Shown here: one piece after another, positions 1 to 7,205 of the stretch | Numbering within the stretch: the first letter of the stretch is position 1 | Layout of the letters: every line of letters begins with the position of its first letter | Source: Planctomycetota bacterium | Lineage (GTDB): Bacteria > Planctomycetota > Planctomycetia > Isosphaerales > Isosphaeraceae | Reading direction: 5' to 3' | Assembly (NCBI GenBank): GCA_021778575.1 | Contig: JAJYCH010000075.1 | Location: forward strand, 1 to 11,240 | Length of the DNA: 11,240 nucleotides | Notes under the pieces: generated by a model | What the model was told of the DNA's origin: nothing | Databases searched by the model: none | What the model saw: only the letters and a program-made list of their open reading frames with translations | Made by a program: the position numbers and the translations under genes

Positions 1-407
1 AGTGCCGTGCCCGCGATCGCATCGCCCGCCAGCGTGAACGCTCCACCCGTTGAAGACTTCAGAATGTTGTTGGAGATCAAGGTGCCGTTGGGATCGAACG
101 ACTTCACGGTGCCGTCGGACGGACTGGCAATATAGATCTGGCTCGGATGAGCGCCCCCGAGGTTATTCTCGAAGGTGATCCCCTCGCCCTGAAAACCGCT
201 CCCACTGTTAAATGTGTTCGTTTTGCCAAACACGGCGGCGGATTTCACCGTGTTGTTCGCGTTCAGAGTGAGCTGCGAGACCTCGGCTCCCGGCGAATGA
301 TAGTAGGCAATAAAGGCATAATCCGCATTCGCGGTTGACTCGCCGACGACCGATAGAATGACGAGTATCAGGATTCGCGCTCGATTCAACCAGCAACTTT
401 GCGACAC
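1..407 (-). CDS. Secreted protein of unknown function, N-terminal part (runs off left edge)
   Basis: An open frame of 135 codons reads leftward from a GTG at 407-405 and leaves the window without a stop. An AAGGAG ribosome site lies at 418-423, 10 nt before the GTG; a TTG at 389-387 is an alternative start. No ATG occurs in the frame, so ATG-only searches miss it. The N terminus has a basic start (WLNRAR), a hydrophobic run (ILILVILSVV) and a small-residue region (GESTANA), a plausible signal peptide of about 28 residues. The mature part is rich in Ser, Thr, Asn and Gly. It contains QIYIASPSDGTVKSFDPNGT, which resembles one blade of a beta-propeller (NHL or lactonase-like). The frame is moderate in GC and may be less codon-biased than its neighbours. 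Secretion is well supported; the propeller fold is only suggested by one motif. Confidence 0.62.
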   Translation of the reverse strand, partial: MSQSCWLNRARILILVILSVVGESTANADYAFIAYYHSPGAEVSQLTLNANNTVKSAAVFGKTNTFNSGSGFQGEGITFENNLGGAHPSQIYIASPSDGTVKSFDPNGTLISNNILKSSTGGAFTLAGDAIAGTA

Positions 408-989
408 TTTTGTACTTCTCCTTGAGATAACCGAGATTCAATAATCACCGCATGACGCTTCAATCGATTGGAGATTACGTTATCCGTTATCATGGCTTGA
501 TCACAGATCTGTTTGCGAATTGACATTTCTAAAAGCAAGACTGTCACGAACAATCGACTCGATTGACGGAAATCTGTCACCGGCGATCCCCAAAAAACAC
601 CGCGACCACTTGACGGCCCACGACAACCAAACCGATGACGTCCAAGTAATTTAGGAAAATCGTGACACACAAGTGATAGCACCCATGATGCCGAGAATAC
701 ACGGCCGCGATGGCCCTGTTTGGCGGATTCCTCAACTGGAGCCTGAGGCGTGCAAACTTCATGCGTGCTTAAAGAAGGACGTTCAATCTGTCTCGAAGGC
801 GGGGCGCGGCGAGCCGTCAGGCTCCGATCCTCGTCAGAATAATGGGGAACCGAAGGAGAAGTCGTCCGGTGGGAACATCATCGATCGACATGCCGTGGTA
901 AGCTGAAACGGGGTCAAACAGCGACTTCCAGGCGGGAGCCGGTCACGGAGTACCTGGCCTGGCTGAACCTGGTTCGAGGAGTCTCGCGG
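408..989. other. Intergenic region without a convincing gene
   Basis: This 582-base stretch lies between the divergent partial secreted gene and the glycosyltransferase gene. It is visibly richer in A and T than the genes to its right, especially over about 410-680. Open frames exist on both strands (for example GTG 673 to 906 on plus), but they lack the third-position G/C bias of the real genes and show no recognisable motif. It presumably carries promoters for the two divergent flanking genes. I could not identify specific promoter boxes, a stable hairpin or a repeat in it. Confidence 0.6.
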
Positions 990-2576
990 ATGTCGGCAGT
1001 TCCCGCGATCTTCGGTCGATCGATCGTCGCGCGGTCGGGTCGCTTCGGGTTGTTATTCGTGCTTGGTTTCGGACTTTGCTCACTGCCGATCTTTCTCGGC
1101 GTGTTGAATCATGACGAGGCCTGGTATCTTCTGGTCGCCCGTCGCGTTCTTGACGGCCAGCGCCTCTACGTGGACGTCTTCGATACCAATCCGCCTCTGA
1201 TTATCTGGCTGAATCTGCTTCCGGTGGCTCTGGCCGGAGCCCTGGGAATCTCGGAGATTCTCGCGCTCCGGATCATGGTTCTGGGGATGGTCGGGGCCTC
1301 GCTCGGGTTGACGCGGTGGAGCCTGGTCCAGAGTTTGCCCGGTCGGGTCGAGGCTCAGCGAGCTCTGCTCTCGCTCGGTCTATTCATCCTGTTGCCCGTG
1401 GTGGGATACGACTTCGCCCAGCGCGAACATTTGATGATGATCCTGGTCCTGCCCTACCTGGTCCTGGCGACGGCCCGGGCGACCGGGCGGCAACCGGGCG
1501 GGCCGATCCCGTGGCTGGTGGGGGTTCTGGCGGGGCTCGGCCTGGCGATCAAGCCGCAGTTCGCCCTCCTCTGGCTGTCGGTCGAGGGGACACTGGTCGT
1601 CCGCCGAGGATGGCGAGCCGCAATCCGGCCGGAAGGGCTGGCGATCGTGACGATTGGACTGGTCTACGCGGTGGCTCTCCTGACGATCACGCCCGACTAC
1701 TTGCTCTGGATCAGGCGGATCACCTCGGTCTATTACGGGGCCGGTGGAGCCCCGATCGGAATCCTGGCCAGCGAGTTCGGGTCGATCTTCACGGCGCTGG
1801 CGGTTCTTGGGTTATTGATGGCCCGACCGCCCGGCGACGCTCGTCGGCGGCTCGAACTGATCGGAACCGCGAACGTCGCTTTGCTGGCGATCGCGATCCT
1901 TCAGCTCAAGGGATACTCTTATCAGTTCTATCCGCCGCTCGCCCTGGCGCTGATGACCATGGGCTGGCTGGTCGTGGACCGACCATCGCTGGAATCTGGT
2001 CGCGCCCCTCGGGTCGTCGGGGTGATCGGGGCGGTCTTGCTGGTCGTGGTCAGTCTGATCGCGATACTCCGAGGGTTGGAGTCGATCGCCTGGCGAGGCA
2101 ACCCCGGCGCGACCGACACCCCGTATGGTCGGCTGATCCGCGCTTCCAGGGAACACGCGACGGGCGAAAGCGTCTTCGTTTTCTCGCCGGCCGTGGCGAC
2201 CGGCTTCCCGATGGTCAACTACGCCGGTGTCGGCTGGGCGTCACGCCACCCCGCCCTGCTCTTCTTGCCCGGCTGCTACCCCGCTGGCCCCGGCTCGGGG
2301 TCTGGCCCGGACGTTGCCTTGCACGCCCCGAACCGGATGAGTGCCAGCGAACGGTTCCTGTTCGATGACGTGATCGACAAGCTCTTGACCGATCAACCGA
2401 CCTTGCTGTTCGTCGACGAGGCCGGGACGCCGCTCGCCTACGACGGCCGACGGTTCGACTATCTGGCTTACTACGCCCAGGACCCGCGATTCGCCCGGTT
2501 CCTGAGCGATTATGAGCCCTTGAACCGGATCGATCAGTTTCGTCTCTACCGGCGGAAGACCGGGGCCGCTCGCTGA
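990..2576 (+). CDS. GT-C family membrane glycosyltransferase (PMT/ArnT-like, family 39/83 type)
   Basis: This 528-residue protein is predicted to transfer a sugar from a polyprenyl-phosphate donor to an extracytoplasmic acceptor such as a glycan, lipid or protein. The ATG at 990 has a GAGGAG ribosome site at 976-981, 8 nt upstream. The first hydrophobic segment (about residues 18-37) is followed by the loop motif NHDEAWY (residues 40-46; D42 and E43 are the expected catalytic acidic pair of GT-C enzymes). Next come YVDVFDTNPP (60-69) and QREH (144-147). A later motif, QLKGYSYQFYP (305-315), matches the KGxxYxxxP signature common in these bacterial transferases. About ten hydrophobic segments span residues 18-362, and a soluble tail of about 165 residues follows. 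The gene stands alone on its strand and converges with the serine hydrolase 27 nt away. The fold is secure; donor and acceptor cannot be told from sequence. Confidence 0.88.
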   Translation: MSAVPAIFGRSIVARSGRFGLLFVLGFGLCSLPIFLGVLNHDEAWYLLVARRVLDGQRLYVDVFDTNPPLIIWLNLLPVALAGALGISEILALRIMVLGMVGASLGLTRWSLVQSLPGRVEAQRALLSLGLFILLPVVGYDFAQREHLMMILVLPYLVLATARATGRQPGGPIPWLVGVLAGLGLAIKPQFALLWLSVEGTLVVRRGWRAAIRPEGLAIVTIGLVYAVALLTITPDYLLWIRRITSVYYGAGGAPIGILASEFGSIFTALAVLGLLMARPPGDARRRLELIGTANVALLAIAILQLKGYSYQFYPPLALALMTMGWLVVDRPSLESGRAPRVVGVIGAVLLVVVSLIAILRGLESIAWRGNPGATDTPYGRLIRASREHATGESVFVFSPAVATGFPMVNYAGVGWASRHPALLFLPGCYPAGPGSGSGPDVALHAPNRMSASERFLFDDVIDKLLTDQPTLLFVDEAGTPLAYDGRRFDYLAYYAQDPRFARFLSDYEPLNRIDQFRLYRRKTGAAR

Positions 2577-2603
2577 TCGAACGCCCCGGTCCGGTCGAAA
2601 GGC

Positions 2604-4112
2604 TCAGGGCTTCCGACCGACGAGCTGCGGGTCTTTTCGGCCGACGTTCATCTGCGAATCGTAGAACACCTCGTCCCCGGAGAACCGCAGAGAATAGGTG
2701 ACGACGAACGGGGTTTCATAAAGGACGACGCGGGCGGTGTAAGTGTCGTCAGCGGTCCAGGCTCCGGTCGCGGCGATGTTGCGCTGGGCGGGCGGAGCAA
2801 GCGCCGTGCCGGTCCCTGGCGCGAGGATCGTGCCCCGCTTCCAGCCGTCGGCCGAGCAGACGATCGTCTGTTCCTTGCCATCGGTCCGGGTCGTGATCGA
2901 CAGTTCGCCGGGGTTCGGTCCCCCTTCGACCTTGACCGATTCGAGTTTCTTGTCATTCGAGGGAAAAGCATACGATTTACCATTGATCTTGGCCTGGATC
3001 GACGACGCGGCCTCTCCCCTGGGCTTCTTGATCGTCAAGGCTTTCAGGCGGTCCTGAAGCGCCCGCTGGGCCTCGGGATTCTCGGAGATCGCCTGCGGCT
3101 GCAAGGCGGGCAGGACTTTTTCCCAGATCAGGTTCAGGACGGCCGCCATGTCGCCCAGGCCGCTGGTGATGGCGATCACGGTGTCGTGCTCGGGCAAAAC
3201 GATGCAGTACTGGCCAAACGCTCCGTCGCCGCGATAGGCCCCGTTCCGGCAGCGCCAGAACTGATACCCGTAGCCCTGTTCCCAGTCGCTCTTGGGGTTG
3301 CTGCCATTGGAGGTCTGGAGGCTCGTGGCCTGTTCGACCCACGACGCCGGGACAAGCTGCTTGCCGTTCCACTGTCCTTTCTGGAGGTAAAGCTGGCCGA
3401 ACTTGGCGATATCCTCGGTCCGGAGGCTCAGGCCGTAGCCGCCCAGGCTGACACCCTGAAAGTTGGCGTCCCAGGTCGGGCTGGTGATCCCCAGGGGCTC
3501 AAACAACCGGGGCTTGAGATAGTCGAGGACCGGCTGTCCGGTCGCCTTCTGGACCATCGCCGAGGCCATGAACGTCGCCGGCGTGTTGTAGAGGAAGTGC
3601 GTCCCCGGCTTGAACGGAACCGGTTGAGCCAGGAAGGTCTTGGGCGACATGACGTCGGCCCCCAGCTTCGTTTCCGTCTGATGACCGGCCGACATCCGGA
3701 GGAGGTCGCGAAGTCTCATCGACTTGAGATTCGTGCTCGGGTTGGTCGGGGCATCGTCGGGGAAAGTGGCGAGGACCGAGTCGTCAAGCGACAACTTACC
3801 CTCGGCGATCGCCAGGCCGACGGCGGTCGAGGTGAAGCTCTTGCTCAACGAGTAAAGTTCGTGGCGGCTGTCGGCACCATAGGGGGTCCACCATCCTTCG
3901 GCCACGACGTTGCCGTGGCGAACCAGCATGAAGCTGTGGAGCGAATCGAGTTGCGAGTCCGCCGCGTCGATAAACCCGAGCAGGGCGGTCGAGGCGACCC
4001 CTTGCTGCTCCGGAGAACTCCTCGGAAGCGAGACGGGAGGATCGGCGGCGCGGACCAGGCTCGACGAGGCCAGCGCGAGGGTGAGAATCAGGCAGCGAAG
4101 ACCAGGATTCAT
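2604..4112 (-). CDS. Secreted class C beta-lactamase-like serine hydrolase
   Basis: This 502-residue protein belongs to the beta-lactamase/penicillin-binding-protein-like serine hydrolases, a family of esterases, peptidases and lactamase relatives. Counting from the ATG at 4112, a signal peptide covers residues 1-22 (hydrophobic LILTLALASSSL, then VRA-A). The nucleophile motif S-L-S-K lies at about 88-91, inside ELYSLSKSFTS. The tyrosine motif Y-N-T-P is at about 175, and RLRDLLRMSAGH (about 133-144) is the usual helix before it. GDGAFGQYC near residue 294 occupies the place of the third active-site motif. The last 120 or so residues form a separate, probably beta-rich domain containing WTADDTYTARVVLYETPF. 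A GTG at 4154 in the same frame would add 14 residues ahead of the signal peptide, so the inner ATG is preferred. The protein probably acts in the periplasm. Family-level assignment is firm; substrate is unknown and lactamase activity should not be assumed. Confidence 0.9.
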   Translation of the reverse strand: MNPGLRCLILTLALASSSLVRAADPPVSLPRSSPEQQGVASTALLGFIDAADSQLDSLHSFMLVRHGNVVAEGWWTPYGADSRHELYSLSKSFTSTAVGLAIAEGKLSLDDSVLATFPDDAPTNPSTNLKSMRLRDLLRMSAGHQTETKLGADVMSPKTFLAQPVPFKPGTHFLYNTPATFMASAMVQKATGQPVLDYLKPRLFEPLGITSPTWDANFQGVSLGGYGLSLRTEDIAKFGQLYLQKGQWNGKQLVPASWVEQATSLQTSNGSNPKSDWEQGYGYQFWRCRNGAYRGDGAFGQYCIVLPEHDTVIAITSGLGDMAAVLNLIWEKVLPALQPQAISENPEAQRALQDRLKALTIKKPRGEAASSIQAKINGKSYAFPSNDKKLESVKVEGGPNPGELSITTRTDGKEQTIVCSADGWKRGTILAPGTGTALAPPAQRNIAATGAWTADDTYTARVVLYETPFVVTYSLRFSGDEVFYDSQMNVGRKDPQLVGRKP

Positions 4113-4265
4113 GACGGTCGCCTTGGTTGCGGGGCTCGGACCGGGAGAGAACACGAAACGGCTCCGTCAACCTTACCGGAGAACTCGCGGCGATCAAGAC
4201 CGGAGGGGGCTACCAGTTCGCCCGTCGAGCCTGGTTACCCTTGCGGTGGGTCGCGGGTTTCGGCT
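4113..4265. promoter_or_regulatory. Divergent intergenic region, likely promoters for both flanking genes
   Basis: These 153 bases separate the starts of the minus-strand serine hydrolase and the plus-strand one-TM protein, so transcription in both directions must begin here or just inside. I see no clear sigma-factor boxes, operator palindrome or strong hairpin. The role is inferred from gene orientation only. Confidence 0.4.
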
Positions 4266-5630
4266 ATGACCGGGCGGGGCTTTGTCAGCGCAGAGGGTTT
4301 TCGGAATCTCATGGATATCCTCCTCGAACAGCTCGTCTACGGCAGTTTCCCGTTCTGGGAGCGAGGTTACGACGTCCTGGCGCGGTCACCAGGGTGCCGG
4401 GCCGAGTGGGTCGCCGAGGTCCTGGCCGCTTGCCGGAACCTGGGCGAGGCCCCCTCGGGCATCACTCCGGCCTCGGCCTTGTTCGCGCTCCGGCTGACGA
4501 GCGGCCCGTGGACCGTCGTCGGGGTCGAGCCCCAGGGGGTCGATGACCGGGGTCGCCCGGGTGCCCTGGCGTTCCATGCCCTGGTTGTCGACCCGGCCGA
4601 TTACCGCAAGGCCGGCTCCAATCCCTTTGCCTTCGCCGGAGCCCTCCGACGCGACTGGACCGCCGAGACCACCTTGACCGCCGTCTTCTGCACCGTCCAG
4701 CCGATCCCCCCTGCCCCGCCAACCGACCCCAGGTTCCGCAACGTCGTCGAGGCCCTGGCCCGCAACCGCCGGGTCGCGATCGAGGCGACCACGCCGATCG
4801 AGACGCTCGCCCGCGAGGTCTGGCCAAGCCTGCCCGGTTCGACCAGGCGCAGGGCTTCGGTCGCGACCTGGGCGTTCGGCAACGCCAATCGGTTCGACCT
4901 CGTTGGCCTCCCCCGCCTGGCCGGTGTCGAACTCGACCGGACCTACCTCGAACCGGGCGCGATCGACCACGAACCAACGGCGACGTCACGCCAGCTCGGC
5001 CCGCTGATTCACGGCTGGAACCGCCTGCCGAATTCCGTCCGCTGGAGTCTCCCGGCCGTCGCTTTGATCCTGCTCGGACTGGCCTGGCAAGCCGGACCTC
5101 GGCCCGATTCGCCCGAACCATCGGATCGACCGATCGCCGTGGTTCCAGGTCTGAAGACCGAGGACCGAGCCGCGATCCTGGCCAACCTGAAAACGCTGGC
5201 TGACCGATTTGATCTGGCCCCCTCGAACGACCCGGGCATCGTGCTGGCTCGACTTTCCGAGCAATTCCACTATCGCGGCCGAATTCTCGACCCGACCGAA
5301 ATCGCCCGGATTGCCGACGACCCCGACCCCGACCGCGACCAGGCTCTCGCCTGGCACGACCGGATCACCCGGACCTTCCTCGACGATCACCCCCTGCCCG
5401 GCGACTTCGCCCGGCTCCCGCTCGACCGCCAGCTCGCCCTGGTCGCCCGGTCGTTCCACCTCGACCCACTGCCGGAGACTGCCGAGATCCCCGATCGGCT
5501 CATTCAGGCCCTCGGACGATCCGGCCCGATCCGGCCGACGCCTCTGGCCGGCCGCTACCCCGCGCTCAGCGAGTACGCCCGGTTCCTGGGGAAGCTGCCG
5601 CGACTCGAAAAACGGGGCGGTGGTCAGTAG
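4266..5630 (+). CDS. One-TM protein with possible GTPase-associated (GAP1-N-like) N-terminal domain
   Basis: This 454-residue protein has two parts joined by one membrane segment. Residues 1-255 are probably a cytoplasmic globular domain, with LLEQLVYGSFPFWERGY near residue 20 and RGRPGALAFHALVV at about 95-108. The pattern of a tyrosine-bearing N terminus followed by a G-R-P-G...FHALV strand resembles GTPase-associated protein 1 N-terminal domains; this is inference from recalled features. A hydrophobic segment (WSLPAVALILLGLAW) lies at about 260-274. The remaining 180 residues are charged, rich in Asp, Arg and Pro, and probably helical. The start is ATG 4266, with ATG 4311 (residue 16) as an alternative; neither has a strong ribosome site. 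The open frame extends far upstream, but only antisense to the serine hydrolase. The stop codon at 5628-5630 lies inside a GGTGGTCAGT-type repeat, so the natural C terminus may have been altered by repeat insertion. Confidence 0.75.
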   Translation: MTGRGFVSAEGFRNLMDILLEQLVYGSFPFWERGYDVLARSPGCRAEWVAEVLAACRNLGEAPSGITPASALFALRLTSGPWTVVGVEPQGVDDRGRPGALAFHALVVDPADYRKAGSNPFAFAGALRRDWTAETTLTAVFCTVQPIPPAPPTDPRFRNVVEALARNRRVAIEATTPIETLAREVWPSLPGSTRRRASVATWAFGNANRFDLVGLPRLAGVELDRTYLEPGAIDHEPTATSRQLGPLIHGWNRLPNSVRWSLPAVALILLGLAWQAGPRPDSPEPSDRPIAVVPGLKTEDRAAILANLKTLADRFDLAPSNDPGIVLARLSEQFHYRGRILDPTEIARIADDPDPDRDQALAWHDRITRTFLDDHPLPGDFARLPLDRQLALVARSFHLDPLPETAEIPDRLIQALGRSGPIRPTPLAGRYPALSEYARFLGKLPRLEKRGGGQ

Positions 5631-5641
5631 TCAGTCGTCGG
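5619..5641 (+). repeat. GGTGGTCAGT-type repeat, left copy
   Basis: This 23-base stretch starts GGTGGTCAGT and continues with degenerate GTCAGT-like units. It matches the reverse complement of 5871-5893 at 18 of 23 positions, with the first 10 identical. The two copies bracket the spacer that holds the 103-bp palindromic element. This copy overlaps the last codons and the TAG stop of the upstream gene. Confidence 0.6.
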
Positions 5642-5716
5642 TAAAGAGGCGACAATGGACGGATCGAGCCCGACCGATTCGGAAGTTCCGTGCCGGATTG
5701 CATCCGGACCGCACAC

Positions 5717-5819
5717 GTAGGGTCCGCTGTGCGGACCGTCCACTGTGCAACGGAACAGACGTTTCCGACTCGAAACCAGGGTCGATAGCGACGATCACGG
5801 TCCGCACAGCGGACCCTAC
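5717..5819 (-). repeat. 103-bp REPIN-like inverted-repeat element, copy 1
   Basis: The two 23-base ends (5717-5739 and 5797-5819) are perfect reverse complements. Each end is also a small palindrome: GGTCCGC-TGT-GCGGACC at 5721-5737 and GGTCCGC-ACA-GCGGACC at 5799-5815, both with 7-bp stems and 3-nt loops. A 57-nt centre separates them. The whole unit recurs at 9270-9372 in the opposite orientation and at exactly the same length. The centres match at 40 of 57 positions when this copy is reverse-complemented, with an unbroken 16-base identity (TATCGACCCTGGTTTC). The layout of two inverted palindromes around a spacer is that of REPINs, non-autonomous elements moved by RAYT-type Y1 transposases. 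No transposase gene is present in the window. Confidence 0.9.
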
Positions 5820-5870
5820 AAGAGCAAACGTGCGCCAAGCGGATGATAACCGCTCTAGCCGGATTGACCC

Positions 5871-5893
5871 CTGACCATCGACCACTGACCACC
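5871..5893 (-). repeat. GGTGGTCAGT-type repeat, right inverted copy
   Basis: Read on the minus strand, this stretch begins GGTGGTCAGTGGTCGATGG and pairs imperfectly with 5619-5641. It ends only 7 nt before the GTG start of the methyltransferase and so occupies the place where its ribosome site would lie. Confidence 0.6.
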
Positions 5894-5900
5894 CATCAAA

Positions 5901-6686
5901 GTGCCCGACACCCAACGCCAAGACCGCCACTGGAGCCGCGCCGCGGCCCGATACGACGACCTGTTTCTCGACCCGTTCCGCCCCGGGGTCGAGAACCCCT
6001 TGCTCGACGCGCTTCAGGCCGTGCCCGACCCGGGCTCGAAAACCGTGGCCGACCTTGGTTGCGGGACCGGCCCGCTCTTGCCGCATCTGGTCGGCCGGTT
6101 CGGGCGGGTGATCGCTCTCGACTTCGCCCCCGGAATGATCACCAAGGCAAAAAAACGTCTGGATACGTCAGACCTTGCTCAAAAAACCACTTTCCTGGTC
6201 CGGCCGATGCACGAGCTTGACGACCTGGCGGGCCGGCTCGACGTGGCGGTCGCCGTCAACTCGATCGTGATGCCCGACGTCCGCGACATCGACCGGACCC
6301 TCCGAGCGATCCGCGCCAGCCTCAAGCCCGGCGGCCTGTTTCTTGGCATTCTACCGGCGATGGACGCAATCCATTATCATACAATGCTGCTCAACGACGA
6401 GGCGCTCGACCGAGGGCTGGACGTCGAGGACGCCGAACGCCACGCGGCGTTTCAAGGCGAGCACCACTTCTACGAATTCGCTTTCGGCCGGTTCGCCTTT
6501 CAAGGGCTCCGCCAGAAATTCTGGCAACCCTTCGAGGCCGAGCACCGCTTCGCCAAGGCCGGCTTCCACCAGATCGAGCTGACCAAGGTCCTCTACCCCT
6601 GGGACGACACGATCACCGGTGGCCCCACCTTCGCCGACTATCCGCGAAGTTGGGATTGGTCATTCCGGGCCATTGCCAGCGAATAA
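5901..6686 (+). CDS. Class I SAM-dependent methyltransferase
   Basis: This 261-residue protein has the Rossmann-like methyltransferase fold. Motif I is VADLGCGTG at residues 49-57. An acidic residue ends strand 2 (D74 in VIALDFAPGM), as expected for binding the ribose of S-adenosylmethionine. NSIVMPDV lies in the motif IV region, and LKPGGLFLGILP is the motif before strand 5. The C-terminal part, with many aromatic residues (HHFYEFAFGRFAF), likely forms the substrate side. The GTG at 5901 is the first start after an in-frame TGA that lies within the adjacent repeat. No ribosome site is visible, so translation may be leaderless, or the true 5' end may have been lost to repeat insertion. The next gene starts 57 nt downstream and could be co-transcribed. 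The fold is certain; the methylated substrate cannot be predicted. Confidence 0.88.
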   Translation: MPDTQRQDRHWSRAAARYDDLFLDPFRPGVENPLLDALQAVPDPGSKTVADLGCGTGPLLPHLVGRFGRVIALDFAPGMITKAKKRLDTSDLAQKTTFLVRPMHELDDLAGRLDVAVAVNSIVMPDVRDIDRTLRAIRASLKPGGLFLGILPAMDAIHYHTMLLNDEALDRGLDVEDAERHAAFQGEHHFYEFAFGRFAFQGLRQKFWQPFEAEHRFAKAGFHQIELTKVLYPWDDTITGGPTFADYPRSWDWSFRAIASE

Positions 6687-6743
6687 ACGCGCTTTCATTC
6701 GAACACAATCAGGAATAAACTTTTCTCTGGAGCGATCAACATC

Positions 6744-7055
6744 ATGGATCCTGATCTGTCACGATCGCAGGAGCAGTCGATCAAGGCCCGGAAACACCAG
6801 CTTTACGACGCCGACATACCGGTCGACACCGGCCCGCGCCGATCATTCCAGGAATGTCTCCGGACCACGCCGGCCGACCCGCTCTCGACGCTGGTCAAGG
6901 CGCTGCTCTGGACCGTCGGGACGATCGTGATTCTGTTGCTGATCCTCGCCCTGGCCACCAGCGGCCCGAAGTCGCCCAAACCCAAACCGGTGAGTGGGTT
7001 CGTTCCGTCCCACGAGCCACCAGGGTCCGCCGGTCCGATCCGGGTCGAGGTCTGA
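6744..7055 (+). CDS. Small single-TM protein of unknown function
   Basis: This 103-residue protein has a charged, hydrophilic first half (residues 1-46). One clear membrane segment follows at about 50-70 (LLWTVGTIVILLLILALAT), then a Pro-, Ser- and Lys-rich tail that includes SGPKSPKPKP. The ATG at 6744 has a GGAG ribosome site at 6729-6732, 11 nt away. It follows the methyltransferase by 57 nt on the same strand and ends next to a cluster of short repeats. The N terminus probably faces the cytoplasm, since the segment just before the membrane carries a Lys and the tail follows outward, but topology is not certain. No family was recognised. Strong G/C bias at third codon positions and a sensible membrane protein layout support a real gene. 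Confidence 0.68.
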   Translation: MDPDLSRSQEQSIKARKHQLYDADIPVDTGPRRSFQECLRTTPADPLSTLVKALLWTVGTIVILLLILALATSGPKSPKPKPVSGFVPSHEPPGSAGPIRVEV

Positions 7056-7056
7056 G

Positions 7057-7171
7057 CAAAACGAAGCCAATCTCGCCGGGCCCGTTGATCGAAGTAGACC
7101 CCGTTCCAAAACGAACCCAATTCGACCACGCTTGACTGTCTCCGAGCCTGTTGCAAAACGAACCCAATCCA
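7057..7171 (+). repeat. Three direct copies of a CAAAACGAACCCAAT-type repeat
   Basis: The 15-base core begins at 7057 (CAAAACGAAGCCAAT), 7107 and 7154 (both CAAAACGAACCCAAT), so the copies start 50 and 47 bases apart. The first copy differs from the others at one base. The two later copies are preceded by similar GTTC or GTTG sequence. The array fills the gap between the convergent small membrane protein and TPR genes. In translation the repeat gives KRTQF, KTNPI or NEAN-like words, which I recall as frequent in spurious planctomycete proteins. That suggests a dispersed genomic repeat rather than a local one. Confidence 0.75.
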
Positions 7172-7205
7172 GTCACCGCGATCCAACGTTGCTTTCGAAT
7201 AACAT

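Noticed and set aside
386..682. 98-codon minus-strand frame upstream of the left-edge gene
   Set aside because: The composition is not gene-like, it overlaps the start of the better-supported secreted-protein gene, and no domain is visible.
673..906. 77-codon plus-strand frame in the left intergenic region
   Set aside because: It starts at GTG without a good ribosome site, has no third-position G/C bias, and its product shows no motif.
1316..2368. 350-codon open frame overlapping the glycosyltransferase on the same strand
   Set aside because: It is a GC-rich alternative frame, with an Arg, Gly and Pro-heavy product and no motifs, whereas the main frame has GT-C signatures.
3186..4265. Upstream extension of the one-TM protein frame, giving an 814-residue plus-strand frame
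   Set aside because: The extension lies almost wholly antisense to the serine hydrolase, which has clear active-site motifs, and its translation is Arg/Gly-rich without recognisable domains. The protein-like part starts at ATG 4266.
5717..5819. Possible short coding sequence within the 103-bp element, since both copies stay open in one frame (IDPGF...GRSAQRTLRV)
   Set aside because: The apparent protein similarity follows from the DNA repeat itself. No ribosome site or independent codon bias supports translation.
7057..7171. Possible minimal CRISPR array
   Set aside because: The conserved core is only 15 bases and there are just three copies. There are no cas genes, and the intervals do not behave as uniform spacers between longer repeats.
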